Source of the DNA: an uncultured Bacteroidales bacterium
GTDB taxonomy: Bacteria; Bacteroidota; Bacteroidia; Bacteroidales; P3
Assembly: GCA_947097635.1 (NCBI GenBank)
Contig: CAMURW010000059.1
Span: 1-7,975 of the forward strand
Direction of reading: 5' to 3'
Length of the DNA: 7,975 nt
The notes under the pieces were generated by a model. It saw only the letters and a program-made list of their open reading frames with translations. It did not search any database and was not told the DNA's origin. A program made the position numbers and the translations under genes. How positions within the stretch are numbered: position 1 is the first letter of the stretch; every line of letters starts with the position of its first letter. Positions 1 through 5,936 of the stretch are shown here, in pieces.

Positions 1-547
1 AGCCCAGCCCGTTCCTTCGGCCTCTCATCCCATCTCTCGCCCGTCTATGAGAGGATGTACTTTGCCCTTGTCACAGCGTTCTACCATCGTATCACCGTTA
101 ATCAGTGTCTCTGGACGATAAGTGTTCCTCTTGACGCACCTCCGCCCCCGTCTCTCACCAGGATTTTTCGAATGCCGTTTCCTATAGTACATTATTGTAA
201 GTTTCGCCCGTTCATCCAGCGAGCTGGAAATGAACAAAATAAGTTAATAAAAAGTGGCTAAGGATTTACGTGTTTTACTGAAAATCAGTATTTTTGTAGT
301 ATTAAAACAAAAACACATGCTGAAAATTCAAATAGCACGCCCGTTTTCCTTTTCCAGGTCAGCATGACACCACTTGGGGGGTGAGACGGGGATGTGTAGG
401 CCTTGCGCGTGCTCGCAGCAGTTTAGCACCCCACCATAGGTCGTACCATCGGTCAAGGCCAAGGTGGTGCTAAGGTGGTACTGGAACGTAGTGTGATTGG
501 GTAAGAGGGTGGCCTGTGTTTTGCTGCTTGTGAGGTAGCGGAGTTTT
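1..547. other. Gene-poor region with short inverted and tandem repeats
   Basis: I see no convincing gene here. ORFs of about 70 codons exist on both strands (25-237 minus, 55-261 plus), but neither shows a recognisable motif or family signature. A minus-strand frame is open from about 558 to 333 without an ATG start. Structure visible in the DNA: an 8-bp perfect inverted repeat CCTCTCAT/ATGAGAGG (21-28 and 47-54); an interrupted palindrome at 210-235 (GTTCAT and CCAGC arms answered by GCTGG and ATGAAC); TACTGA-AAA-TCAGTA at 276-290; an inverted repeat TTAGCACC/GGTGCTAA (423-430 and 466-473); and an 11-bp near-tandem repeat beginning AAGGTGGT at 461 and 472. A 26-codon minus-strand ORF (365 to 285) has a basic start followed by a hydrophobic stretch. 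The region lies downstream of the minus-strand membrane-protein gene and could be its 3' untranslated region plus a decayed or repeated element. No clear terminator is visible. Confidence 0.5.
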
Positions 548-1519
548 TTAGCGTCTAACTACCATGATACCGCGGCGGATGTAAGGCTTGGGGGTGCGGA
601 AAGTGACTGTGTAGAAGTAGTTGCCTTGGGGGAGGCCGGCGGCATCGAAGTCGTTTTGGTAGTTGTCGGAGAGGTATACGCGTTTGCCACGGGCGGTGTA
701 GATTTCTACTTGTACGGAACAGTATTGCTCTAGGTTCTCTATCTCGAAGTAGTCGTTAATGCCGTCGCCATTGGGCGTGAGTAGGTTGCTTATACGCGGT
801 TGGGGGAGGGCACCGGGAGTGGCACTCCTGCTTGTAGCGACGGCAGAGGCGATTTCGTTGCTGTTGGGAGATGCCATTCTAGTGTCCGCTGTACGTCCTT
901 CGGGTTGCGTCCTCGCGTTGGTGGAGGTGAGAAGTTTTCTGTCTATGGAAGCGGCATTGCCGCTCCCTGGCAAGGTAATGTTGTCGTGCCGATCGGAGGT
1001 GGTGGCAACACTTTCTGAAATGGTTTCCTGGGTCGTTGTCTGCGGCGTTGTTATAGCTTTCGTCTGTTGCTCCTTGTTGGCGTTGTGGACGGCAGTCGGC
1101 CCCTCTGTATGGCATAAGGTGGTTTGCTGTGACTCGGCAGTGGTGTTTGCTTTTGCCTTGTTGGAGGTAATATTGTGCTGTCTGGGAGTAAAGTAAGTGG
1201 CGGCGTTGCTGGTCTCTTCGACTACAGGAGTACCGTCGTAGACCATTAACTGCTGCTCTTTCACGAGAGAGGCTACGGGCAGGGAGTCTTGCACAAGGGT
1301 GTCATTGCTGCGGTTCGTGACAGCGGCAATCACTATTACCACGCAGGCAACGATCCCTGCGGCAAACATGGTATAAATCTTCCACTTCCTGTTGGCAGAT
1401 GTCGTAGAGGCTTCGGCAGAGATGGCAGCACGAATCCTGTTCCACACACCCAAAGGAGGTGTGGCTTCCGCTTGGTTGTAGATCTTTTTCGCAAGGTGCT
1501 CTATGTCGGTTTCTTTCAT
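548..1519 (-). CDS. Single-pass membrane protein with C-terminal CHU_C domain, putative anti-sigma factor
   Basis: This 323-residue protein has three visible parts. Residues 1-45 are a short, probably cytoplasmic segment with the pattern PPLGVWNRI (21-29), similar to the P..W..I element at the start of many Bacteroidota membrane proteins encoded after ECF sigma genes. Residues about 49-67 form one hydrophobic membrane span, with no cleavable signal peptide before it. Residues about 71-240 are a Thr/Ser/Asn/Gln/Ala-rich, low-complexity linker. Residues about 243-323 match the gliding-motility-associated domain (CHU_C, the type B T9SS tail), with its hallmark LTPNGDGINDYF at 247-258, GLPQGNYFY at 295-303, and a basic end. 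It starts 65 bp after the sigma gene, so the two are probably cotranscribed. Known: CHU_C domains usually sit on signal-peptide-bearing secreted proteins. Inferred: N-inside topology, sigma binding by the N-terminus, and a sensory role for the periplasmic tail. A structural membrane protein is the alternative. The anti-sigma function is not proven by sequence. Confidence 0.8.
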   Translation of the reverse strand: MKETDIEHLAKKIYNQAEATPPLGVWNRIRAAISAEASTTSANRKWKIYTMFAAGIVACVVIVIAAVTNRSNDTLVQDSLPVASLVKEQQLMVYDGTPVVEETSNAATYFTPRQHNITSNKAKANTTAESQQTTLCHTEGPTAVHNANKEQQTKAITTPQTTTQETISESVATTSDRHDNITLPGSGNAASIDRKLLTSTNARTQPEGRTADTRMASPNSNEIASAVATSRSATPGALPQPRISNLLTPNGDGINDYFEIENLEQYCSVQVEIYTARGKRVYLSDNYQNDFDAAGLPQGNYFYTVTFRTPKPYIRRGIMVVRR

Positions 1520-1584
1520 AGTAATGAATGGTTGTCTTATATCTTTTTTATGTATTGTATAGTGTCCTTACTTTCCTTTACCTG

Positions 1585-2133
1585 CTACTCGTCTTGGTAG
1601 TTGGGTCCCAGGATTCTTGTCATGTAGCGCTGCATGAGGGTTCTGGTACGGTAGTATTTCGTCTTTATGGTGCTCAGCGGCATCTCCAGCAACTCTGCCG
1701 TTTCCTGAAAGGAGCAGCCATCCACGGCATACATATTGAAGATGACACGTTCCGCTTCCGGTAGCAGCCTCAACGCCTTGTCCAGTGCTGCTTTCACGTC
1801 CATCTGCATGGCGTGGTCTTCTTCGATGGTGGCTTCCGGCATCTCGTCCACCACCCGATCGTGTTCTTTTCGTCGCTGGTGTCGTAACTGGTCCAGTGCG
1901 GTGTTCGCGAAAATGCCGAACATCCAACTGGCGAAGTCGCCTCCTTTATAACCTTCTATCTTGCCGAAGACCTTTGCGAAGCCTTTCACCAGCATGTCCT
2001 CTGCTTCCTCGTGCGAGTGGCAATAGCGCAGACACAATGCGTAGTAGCGAGGACTGAATACCTCGTACAACCTGTGTTGCCAGTAGTCGTCGTGACGTTG
2101 GCAGCCTTCTATGATGCTACGCAATTCGTCCAT
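1585..2133 (-). CDS. ECF-type RNA polymerase sigma factor
   Basis: This 182-residue protein is of normal length for an extracytoplasmic-function (group 4) sigma factor, which directs RNA polymerase to a small set of promoters. Region 2 covers about residues 22-88: YYALCLRYCHSHEEAEDM (30-47) is the core-binding helix, and FASWMFGIFANTALDQLR (67-84) corresponds to the -10-recognition part. Region 4 covers about 113-165: LLPEAERVIFNMY (123-135), then the helix-turn-helix FQETAELLEMPLSTIKTKYY (142-161), which contacts the -35 element. The ATG at 2133 gives the usual 20-25 residues before region 2, so I keep this start. An ECF-type promoter lies 16-42 bp upstream, leaving a very short leader. The gene sits 116 bp after an M1 peptidase and 65 bp before a putative membrane anti-sigma protein, the standard ECF regulatory arrangement. 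In Porphyromonas the ECF factor SigP controls T9SS genes. I cannot say whether this protein is its orthologue. Confidence 0.93.
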   Translation of the reverse strand: MDELRSIIEGCQRHDDYWQHRLYEVFSPRYYALCLRYCHSHEEAEDMLVKGFAKVFGKIEGYKGGDFASWMFGIFANTALDQLRHQRRKEHDRVVDEMPEATIEEDHAMQMDVKAALDKALRLLPEAERVIFNMYAVDGCSFQETAELLEMPLSTIKTKYYRTRTLMQRYMTRILGPNYQDE

Positions 2134-2148
2134 ATGTATGCAATAATA

Positions 2149-2175
2149 GACGTCAGAAAAGGCGAAAAAGTTTCA
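2149..2175 (-). promoter_or_regulatory. ECF-type promoter TGAAAC-N17-CGTC upstream of the sigma gene
   Basis: Read on the minus strand, TGAAAC (2175-2170) and CGTC (2152-2149, within CGTCTA) are separated by exactly 17 bases. This is the architecture of well-studied ECF promoters (TGAAAC-N16/17-CGTC for sigma-W/sigma-M-type factors), in which AAC in the -35 and CGT in the -10 are the most conserved parts. It lies immediately before the ATG at 2133, so transcription would begin only about 6-10 bases before the start codon. A second TGAAAC lies 24 bp further upstream (2199-2194) without a matching -10. The match is seen directly. Autoregulation by the adjacent sigma factor is inferred. Confidence 0.55.
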
Positions 2176-2249
2176 GGGAAAATGTTAAAAATTGTTTCAC
2201 GCACCTTCTCGCTTGCATGTTATTGTCGAATTACTGCCTTGGGTAATTG

Positions 2250-4679
2250 TCAGCGAATGACAATCTGAGTCGTGGCAATGGCTTTCGCTTTACGGGAGGT
2301 GGTGTCGCGCAGGGTGGCAATATATACGCCCTTGGGAAGGTCCAGATGCAGTACGGAGCCATTGTGGCAGCTGCCCTGGCGAAACACCTGCTGGCCTTTG
2401 GCATCGCAGATGACGACAGAGAATGTGGGAGGGGCGTTGTGTGTGCGGATTACCATAGTGCCGTCGCCGGGGTTCGGGTAGAGGGAGGCAGAGGGTGCTG
2501 CATCGCCTGTGTGTCGTGGTGTCTCTATGCCCAGACGTGTCGTGTCGATGATTGCCAGCGCGTATTCGCCCAGTTTCAGTTTCGTATGCATGGCGTAGCC
2601 ACTGGCGGCATTGCCGTCACGCCGTCTGCTTACCACTTGCCAGGCATCATAGGGCGTGGGGCGGTATACCAGCCGCAAGCTGTCCACGCTGTTGGTGCTA
2701 ACGATCAGGTCTTGGTCTAGATAACTTCCCCCTGTCTCCGAGAAGCCTTTGCAGTAGCCGAAGAAGCCCCACATACGGCTCTGCCCGGGCATCAGGCCAG
2801 CCACTGTCCAGTAGTGGTCGGAGATGCGGACGATGAAGGGTGTGGCTGAGAGTATGTCGTCCGTGTTCGAAGGTTTGGTGTAGTGGTGCGTCACGCCCAG
2901 AAAGGTGGGACTTGTGGTGTCCACATTCTGTGCCTTTGCCTTGAAATAGCACAGCGGCAGTTCGTATTCCACATTTTTCCTCAGGATGTTCATCGTGTCG
3001 CTTAGGCTGGCGTAGCTGTACTCGTTCTCCAGATCCACAACAGCAAATTCGGGTGCAAAGGGGAGGGTTGCTGAAGCGATGGAATTGGTGTCCTGCTGTC
3101 GTCCTTCGGCATTCCAGTCGACAGTGAAGATGCGTTTCGCACTCTTCAGATCCTTTCCGAAGAAGGTGACTGGCACCTTGTTGCGGTAGCTCTTTTCCTC
3201 CGTGCCGCGTGTGTTCTGGTGGAAAAGTGGTGCAATCTTGTAAGTGTCGTCTTCACTGGACTCCAGCCCCACCAAACTCATCAGTTCGAAGTCCGTGAAG
3301 CCTGGGGTGAAGACGTGGAAACGGAAAAACTCGTCCAGGTTCACGCCGCTGATAGCGCTGAGGCTGTCGCAGAAAGCGTGGCTCTCTATGTTGCCAAAAG
3401 CGTTGCGTGCAAAGAAGCGTGCCATGCTGGCGTAGAACAGCGAGTCGCCCAGATAGCTTCGCAGGCTGTGCCACACGCAGGCACCCTTGTCGTAGGTGGT
3501 GGAGCCATAGACGTTATGGCTAGTTTGTGCGTAGAGGGGATTCCAGCCCCTGTCTGTGATGTGTGAGGTGCGGATGGTGTTGTCCAGTTTCTTGCGGAAA
3601 TAGCCGTCGGCAGTGGCCTTGTCGTAGGCGCTCTCCAATCCCACTTCCTCGCAGAAGCTGGCACCGCCCTCGTTGAACCACATGTCATCAGATGTCTGGC
3701 AGGTTACCAGATTGCCGAACCAGGAGTGTCCGAACTCATGGATAGTAGTGGCCTGGCAGGGTTCCGAAGTGCTGGCAATACACTGGTTGGTGAGGTGTAT
3801 GTTGTTGGCATGTTCCATGCTGCCCTGAGGTGTGCCAATATACCCTATGGTGTGCCAGCGATAGGGACCGAAATGGCGCTCGAAATTGGGAACTACGTCG
3901 TGCATTATCTCGAATTTCTGTACTATAATGTTGCTGTCGCGATTTTGCCAGCCTATGGTGATAGGTATGCTTGGCGAGGCACCAATGGTGGCACGTGCGG
4001 TAGTGTCGCCCTGAATGGTGTCGTGCAGGAAACTGAAGGGCGCTGCACTGAGGGATATTATATATGTAGGTATGGGTTCCTGCAGTTCCCAGATGCTGGT
4101 AGTGGTGCTGTCGCTGTTTGTGGTGCTGCTCACCAGCTGCCCGCTGCAGAGGCCAGTCCACTGCGGAGCTGTGGTAACCTCGAAGCGGTAGGTGGCTTTG
4201 TCGTGGAAATTGTCGCGGCAGGGCAGCACTGCACGTCCCAAGGGGTGAGGATCGGTGAAGATCCCTGCGGCAAGGTTGTAGTAAATGTCGCCGTCCAGAT
4301 GCAGTCCTCCGAAGCCATAGTTCTCCACGTAGCCATAAGTGCCGTATTGCACGCTTACGCTGAAAGTGTCTCCCGTCACTATGTTGCCGATGGGGAAGCG
4401 CAGGTGGGTGTTGTCGTAGCAGTGACTCACTATGTCGCCGTTCACCGAAACGTCGCCTATCGTGGCACTTTGCAACTCCAACATGCAGGTGTCCATGGCA
4501 GACAGCTTCACTATGCTCAGCGTGGCCGTAGCTGTCATCTGCCCAAGCCGTGTGGTGCCCATTTGCGCCTGTAGGTTGTAGTGCAGCACGTCTAGGGTGT
4601 CTGGCAATGCCTGAGCGTAGGTGTTCGTATGGATGTTCAGCAGTGCCGCTAACGTGGGTAGAAGTAGGAATACTTTCAT
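2250..4679 (-). CDS. Secreted M1-family zinc metallopeptidase with type A T9SS C-terminal domain
   Basis: This 809-residue exported peptidase of the aminopeptidase N type probably trims amino acids from the N-termini of peptides at the cell surface or outside the cell. Residues 1-22 look like a Sec signal peptide ending near TYAQA. The M1 core runs to about residue 460. The substrate/N-terminus-binding motif is GSMEH at 286-290, a variant of GAMEN. The zinc site is HEFGH (314-318), with the third ligand Glu337 in WFNEG at the correct 18-residue spacing. The likely catalytic Tyr is Y396 in TTYDKGA. Residues about 460-720 lack motifs I recognise. Residues about 733-809 begin LYPNPGDG and end in a short hydrophobic-basic tail (QIVIR), which is the T9SS type A sorting domain that routes cargo across the outer membrane. 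The start is supported by the signal peptide and an A-rich leader. It is probably transcribed alone from about 4725, although readthrough into the sigma gene is possible. The sequence appears complete. Confidence 0.93.
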   Translation of the reverse strand: MKVFLLLPTLAALLNIHTNTYAQALPDTLDVLHYNLQAQMGTTRLGQMTATATLSIVKLSAMDTCMLELQSATIGDVSVNGDIVSHCYDNTHLRFPIGNIVTGDTFSVSVQYGTYGYVENYGFGGLHLDGDIYYNLAAGIFTDPHPLGRAVLPCRDNFHDKATYRFEVTTAPQWTGLCSGQLVSSTTNSDSTTTSIWELQEPIPTYIISLSAAPFSFLHDTIQGDTTARATIGASPSIPITIGWQNRDSNIIVQKFEIMHDVVPNFERHFGPYRWHTIGYIGTPQGSMEHANNIHLTNQCIASTSEPCQATTIHEFGHSWFGNLVTCQTSDDMWFNEGGASFCEEVGLESAYDKATADGYFRKKLDNTIRTSHITDRGWNPLYAQTSHNVYGSTTYDKGACVWHSLRSYLGDSLFYASMARFFARNAFGNIESHAFCDSLSAISGVNLDEFFRFHVFTPGFTDFELMSLVGLESSEDDTYKIAPLFHQNTRGTEEKSYRNKVPVTFFGKDLKSAKRIFTVDWNAEGRQQDTNSIASATLPFAPEFAVVDLENEYSYASLSDTMNILRKNVEYELPLCYFKAKAQNVDTTSPTFLGVTHHYTKPSNTDDILSATPFIVRISDHYWTVAGLMPGQSRMWGFFGYCKGFSETGGSYLDQDLIVSTNSVDSLRLVYRPTPYDAWQVVSRRRDGNAASGYAMHTKLKLGEYALAIIDTTRLGIETPRHTGDAAPSASLYPNPGDGTMVIRTHNAPPTFSVVICDAKGQQVFRQGSCHNGSVLHLDLPKGVYIATLRDTTSRKAKAIATTQIVIR

Positions 4680-4731
4680 TTTTAGAATGATATAACAATA
4701 ATACTCGACATTGGTCGATGGTTTGAGATTA

Positions 4732-4764
4732 CAAAATTACTCAATTATTTGAATTAGGCTGCAA
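4732..4764 (-). promoter_or_regulatory. Possible Bacteroidota housekeeping promoter for the M1 peptidase
   Basis: On the minus strand TAATTTTG (4739-4732) fits the Bacteroidota -7 element TAnnTTTG exactly. A TTG (4764-4762) lies 22 bases upstream as a weak -33 element, slightly wider than the usual 19-21. Transcription would start around 4725, giving a leader of roughly 45 bases before the peptidase ATG. The match is short and in AT-rich DNA, so confidence is moderate. Confidence 0.4.
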
Positions 4765-4839
4765 TCTGTCTCAATAAAAGTTGAATTAATGAGTTGAACT
4801 TAGGATTTCCAAGGGTTCAAAGACAGAAGCGGCGTACTA

Positions 4840-5262
4840 TTACCGCTTACTATATATTGTCGGGCCGAAGCGGGGTCCGGCCAGCAGCATCCTGCACAGG
4901 GCTTCGTTGATGTTGCGCTGGTACCTTGTGCCAGTCTTCGACCCGAGCACCTTGTCTTCGACCAAGGCGGCCTTGAGCTTCCCGAGGATGGTGTCGGCGC
5001 TGCAGAACTTATGGCCCTGTGAAACCTCGGTGAAATTATGGGATAGACGGTTCGCATCTTCTATTCATGACCCTCCAGCGAGGCGGACTGTGGCCAGCGA
5101 AAGGAAAATATCCGAGTGGCTGTATTTAGCAAATACACTCCTGTCACCCAGTGCGTTGTATATGATGTCGGTCATCCCGTCGTTGCGGAAATGGTCGACA
5201 AAAGATAAAAATCCACCAAAGTTTCTTACCGTATCATTTTTTATTTGTATTTTTGCAGTCAT
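4840..5262 (-). pseudogene. Truncated, nonsense-mutated IS1380-family transposase remnant
   Basis: Reading from the ATG at 5262, the protein begins MTAKIQIKNDTVRNFGGF and continues with FAKYSHSDIFLSLATVRLAGGS. It resembles the N-terminus of IS1380-family transposases of Bacteroidales (pattern AKIQIK...FGG...YS.S...RSL...GG.C.ED). The frame is stopped by TGA at 5067-5065, exactly where the family has Cys in GG(D/S)CxED. The same frame then continues with IEDANRL, then KFCSADTILGKLK (the family's CSADTI motif) and RNINEALCRMLLAG, ending at TAA 4842-4840. About 140 codons remain of a protein normally of more than 400, so the catalytic DDE core is missing. One base change (TGT or TGC to TGA) explains the stop, and no frameshift is needed. 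It sits between the divergent peptidase and Cys-rich-protein genes. The left breakpoint probably lies near 4850-4870. I could not identify terminal inverted repeats or a target duplication. The family assignment is from memory of conserved motifs. Confidence 0.75.
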
Positions 5263-5295
5263 GATTGTTAGATACTTTCGTTATCTATTCAATTG

Positions 5296-5303
5296 CAAAG
5301 ATA
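5296..5303 (-). promoter_or_regulatory. TAnnTTTG element upstream of the transposase remnant
   Basis: On the minus strand TATCTTTG (5303-5296) is a perfect TAnnTTTG match, 33 bases before the remnant's ATG. No clear TTTG is found 19-21 bases further upstream, so this is half a promoter at best. It may be the old transposase promoter. It lies inside a small inverted repeat AATTGC/GCAATT (5291-5296 and 5307-5312). Confidence 0.3.
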
Positions 5304-5363
5304 TTGGCAATTATTGAAATGGCGACAGGCTGCTGGAAACACTTATTAACAATCTGTCGCTCG

Positions 5364-5386
5364 GTTTATAAACACCGCGCTTGCGG
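5364..5386. promoter_or_regulatory. Palindrome and small hairpin upstream of the Cys/His-rich gene
   Basis: GTTTATAAAC (5364-5373) is a perfect 10-bp palindrome, followed at once by CCGC-GCTT-GCGG (5375-5386), a 4-bp stem with a 4-base loop. Both lie 40-63 bases before the ATG at 5427. They could be an operator or a leader structure for the small exported protein. I see no clear TAnnTTTG/TTTG promoter pair; TATATTCT at 5401 is only a partial match. Short palindromes are common by chance, so this is a weak call. Confidence 0.25.
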
Positions 5387-5426
5387 AATTAAGGAACAAT
5401 TATATTCTTAACTAACATTTTCTACG

Positions 5427-5828
5427 ATGAAAAAAACAGCATTATTCGCCACTGTGCTGTGCCTGATGATAGGTACTACCATGGCCCAGAGCCCCGTAAA
5501 AAACGTTCCGGCACAGAAAACTGCCGTAAAAGCAGAGAAAAAAACTACCAAAACTGCCGAGATGGTCGACAACAAAACTGTCGCCGCACAGAAAAAAGCC
5601 GACAAAGCCTGCTGCGAGCAGAAGAACGCAGAGCACAAGGGCTGCACCAACGCTGGGGCAGAACACAAGGACTGCGCCAAACAGTGCGGCCATCACGCCA
5701 ATGCACAAAAGGTCGCAGCGACACCTAACCAGAAAGCTGACTGCAAAAGGGACTGCAAGGCCAACAACTGCGCAAAAACAGCAAAAACAGTTGAAAAGGA
5801 CAACACCAAAGCAGCTGCAACAAAATAG
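5427..5828 (+). CDS. Small exported Lys/Ala-rich protein with a Cys/His cluster, possible metal binder
   Basis: I do not recognise a family for this 133-residue protein. Residues 1-20 are a clear Sec signal peptide (MKKTALFATV start, hydrophobic core, TMA before Q21), so the product should be periplasmic or secreted. Residues 22-60 are Lys/Thr/Ala-rich. Residues 61-90 hold a Cys/His cluster: C62, C63, H70, C73, H80, C83, C87, H89 and H90. It includes a 10-residue repeat, AEHKGC (68-73) and AEHKDC (78-83), and ends CGHH. Three more Cys follow (C106, C110, C115), giving eight in the mature chain. The tail is again Lys/Ala/Thr-rich. The even Cys number and paired Cys/His suggest copper, zinc or other soft-metal binding, or disulfide cross-linking. 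This is inference only. The Cys in the signal peptide (C12) lacks a lipobox. The gene is monocistronic, with a strong terminator 15 bp after the stop. The start is supported by the signal peptide. Confidence 0.8.
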   Translation: MKKTALFATVLCLMIGTTMAQSPVKNVPAQKTAVKAEKKTTKTAEMVDNKTVAAQKKADKACCEQKNAEHKGCTNAGAEHKDCAKQCGHHANAQKVAATPNQKADCKRDCKANNCAKTAKTVEKDNTKAAATK

Positions 5829-5843
5829 TCAATCCAGTTTCAT

Positions 5844-5892
5844 CATTGTCGTAGCAGTCGCTATCAGCCTCCTGCCACGACAATGTTTCTTT
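5844..5892 (+). terminator. Intrinsic terminator after the Cys/His-rich gene
   Basis: The 14-base arms CATTGTCGTAGCAG (5844-5857) and CTGCCACGACAATG (5872-5885) pair at 13 of 14 positions around a 14-base loop. TTTCTTT follows immediately (5886-5892). It begins 15 bases after the TAG of the upstream gene. It probably ends that transcript and leaves only about 42 bases before the lepA start, so it could also limit readthrough into lepA. Confidence 0.8.
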
Positions 5893-5936
5893 ACATCACT
5901 GATTTCTTTACATCACTGATTCCTTTACGTTCCCTT
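5886..5936 (+). repeat. 17-bp tandem repeat in the lepA leader, two perfect copies and one decayed
   Basis: TTTCTTTACATCACTGA occurs twice back to back without a mismatch (5886-5902 and 5903-5919). A third, diverged copy at 5920-5936 keeps the TTnCTTTAC start and runs into the lepA TTG start codon. The first copy also supplies the T-tract of the preceding terminator. The repeats fill the whole space between terminator and gene, where promoter, operator or ribosome-loading sequences for lepA would be expected. Confidence 0.85.

Noticed and set aside
25..261. Overlapping ORFs of about 70 codons on both strands near the left edge
   Set aside because: Neither shows recognisable motifs, a convincing start context or a partner gene, and their overlap means that at most one could be real.
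2229..2248. Inverted repeat AATTAC/GTAATT just after the peptidase stop as a terminator
   Set aside because: The stem is only 6 bp and AT-rich, and there is no T-tract after it on the minus strand.
3726..4574. Long plus-strand ORF (282 codons) opposite the M1 peptidase
   Set aside because: It is antisense to a gene with intact catalytic motifs and has no signal, domain or motif of its own. Long antisense ORFs are expected from the codon use of the real gene.
3736..4698. Minus-strand 320-codon ORF overlapping the start of the peptidase in another frame
   Set aside because: Its His/Arg/Gln-rich, low-information sequence is typical of a shifted-frame shadow. The peptidase frame carries the signal peptide and M1 motifs.
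5065..5067. TGA at a Cys position as a selenocysteine codon
   Set aside because: The protein is truncated before its catalytic core, IS1380 transposases are not selenoproteins, and I see no selenocysteine insertion element. A nonsense mutation is the simpler explanation.
5335..5358. GGAAAC followed by TGTC upstream of the Cys/His-rich gene as a second ECF promoter
   Set aside because: The boxes are 14 bases apart rather than 16-17 and both deviate from TGAAAC/CGTC.
5427..5489. Lipoprotein signal in the Cys/His-rich protein (C12)
   Set aside because: C12 lies inside the hydrophobic core and is preceded by TVL, which does not fit a lipobox. A signal peptidase I site after A20 fits better.
5886..5936. 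Tandem 17-mers as a CRISPR array
   Set aside because: The copies are directly adjacent with no spacers, and no cas genes are present.
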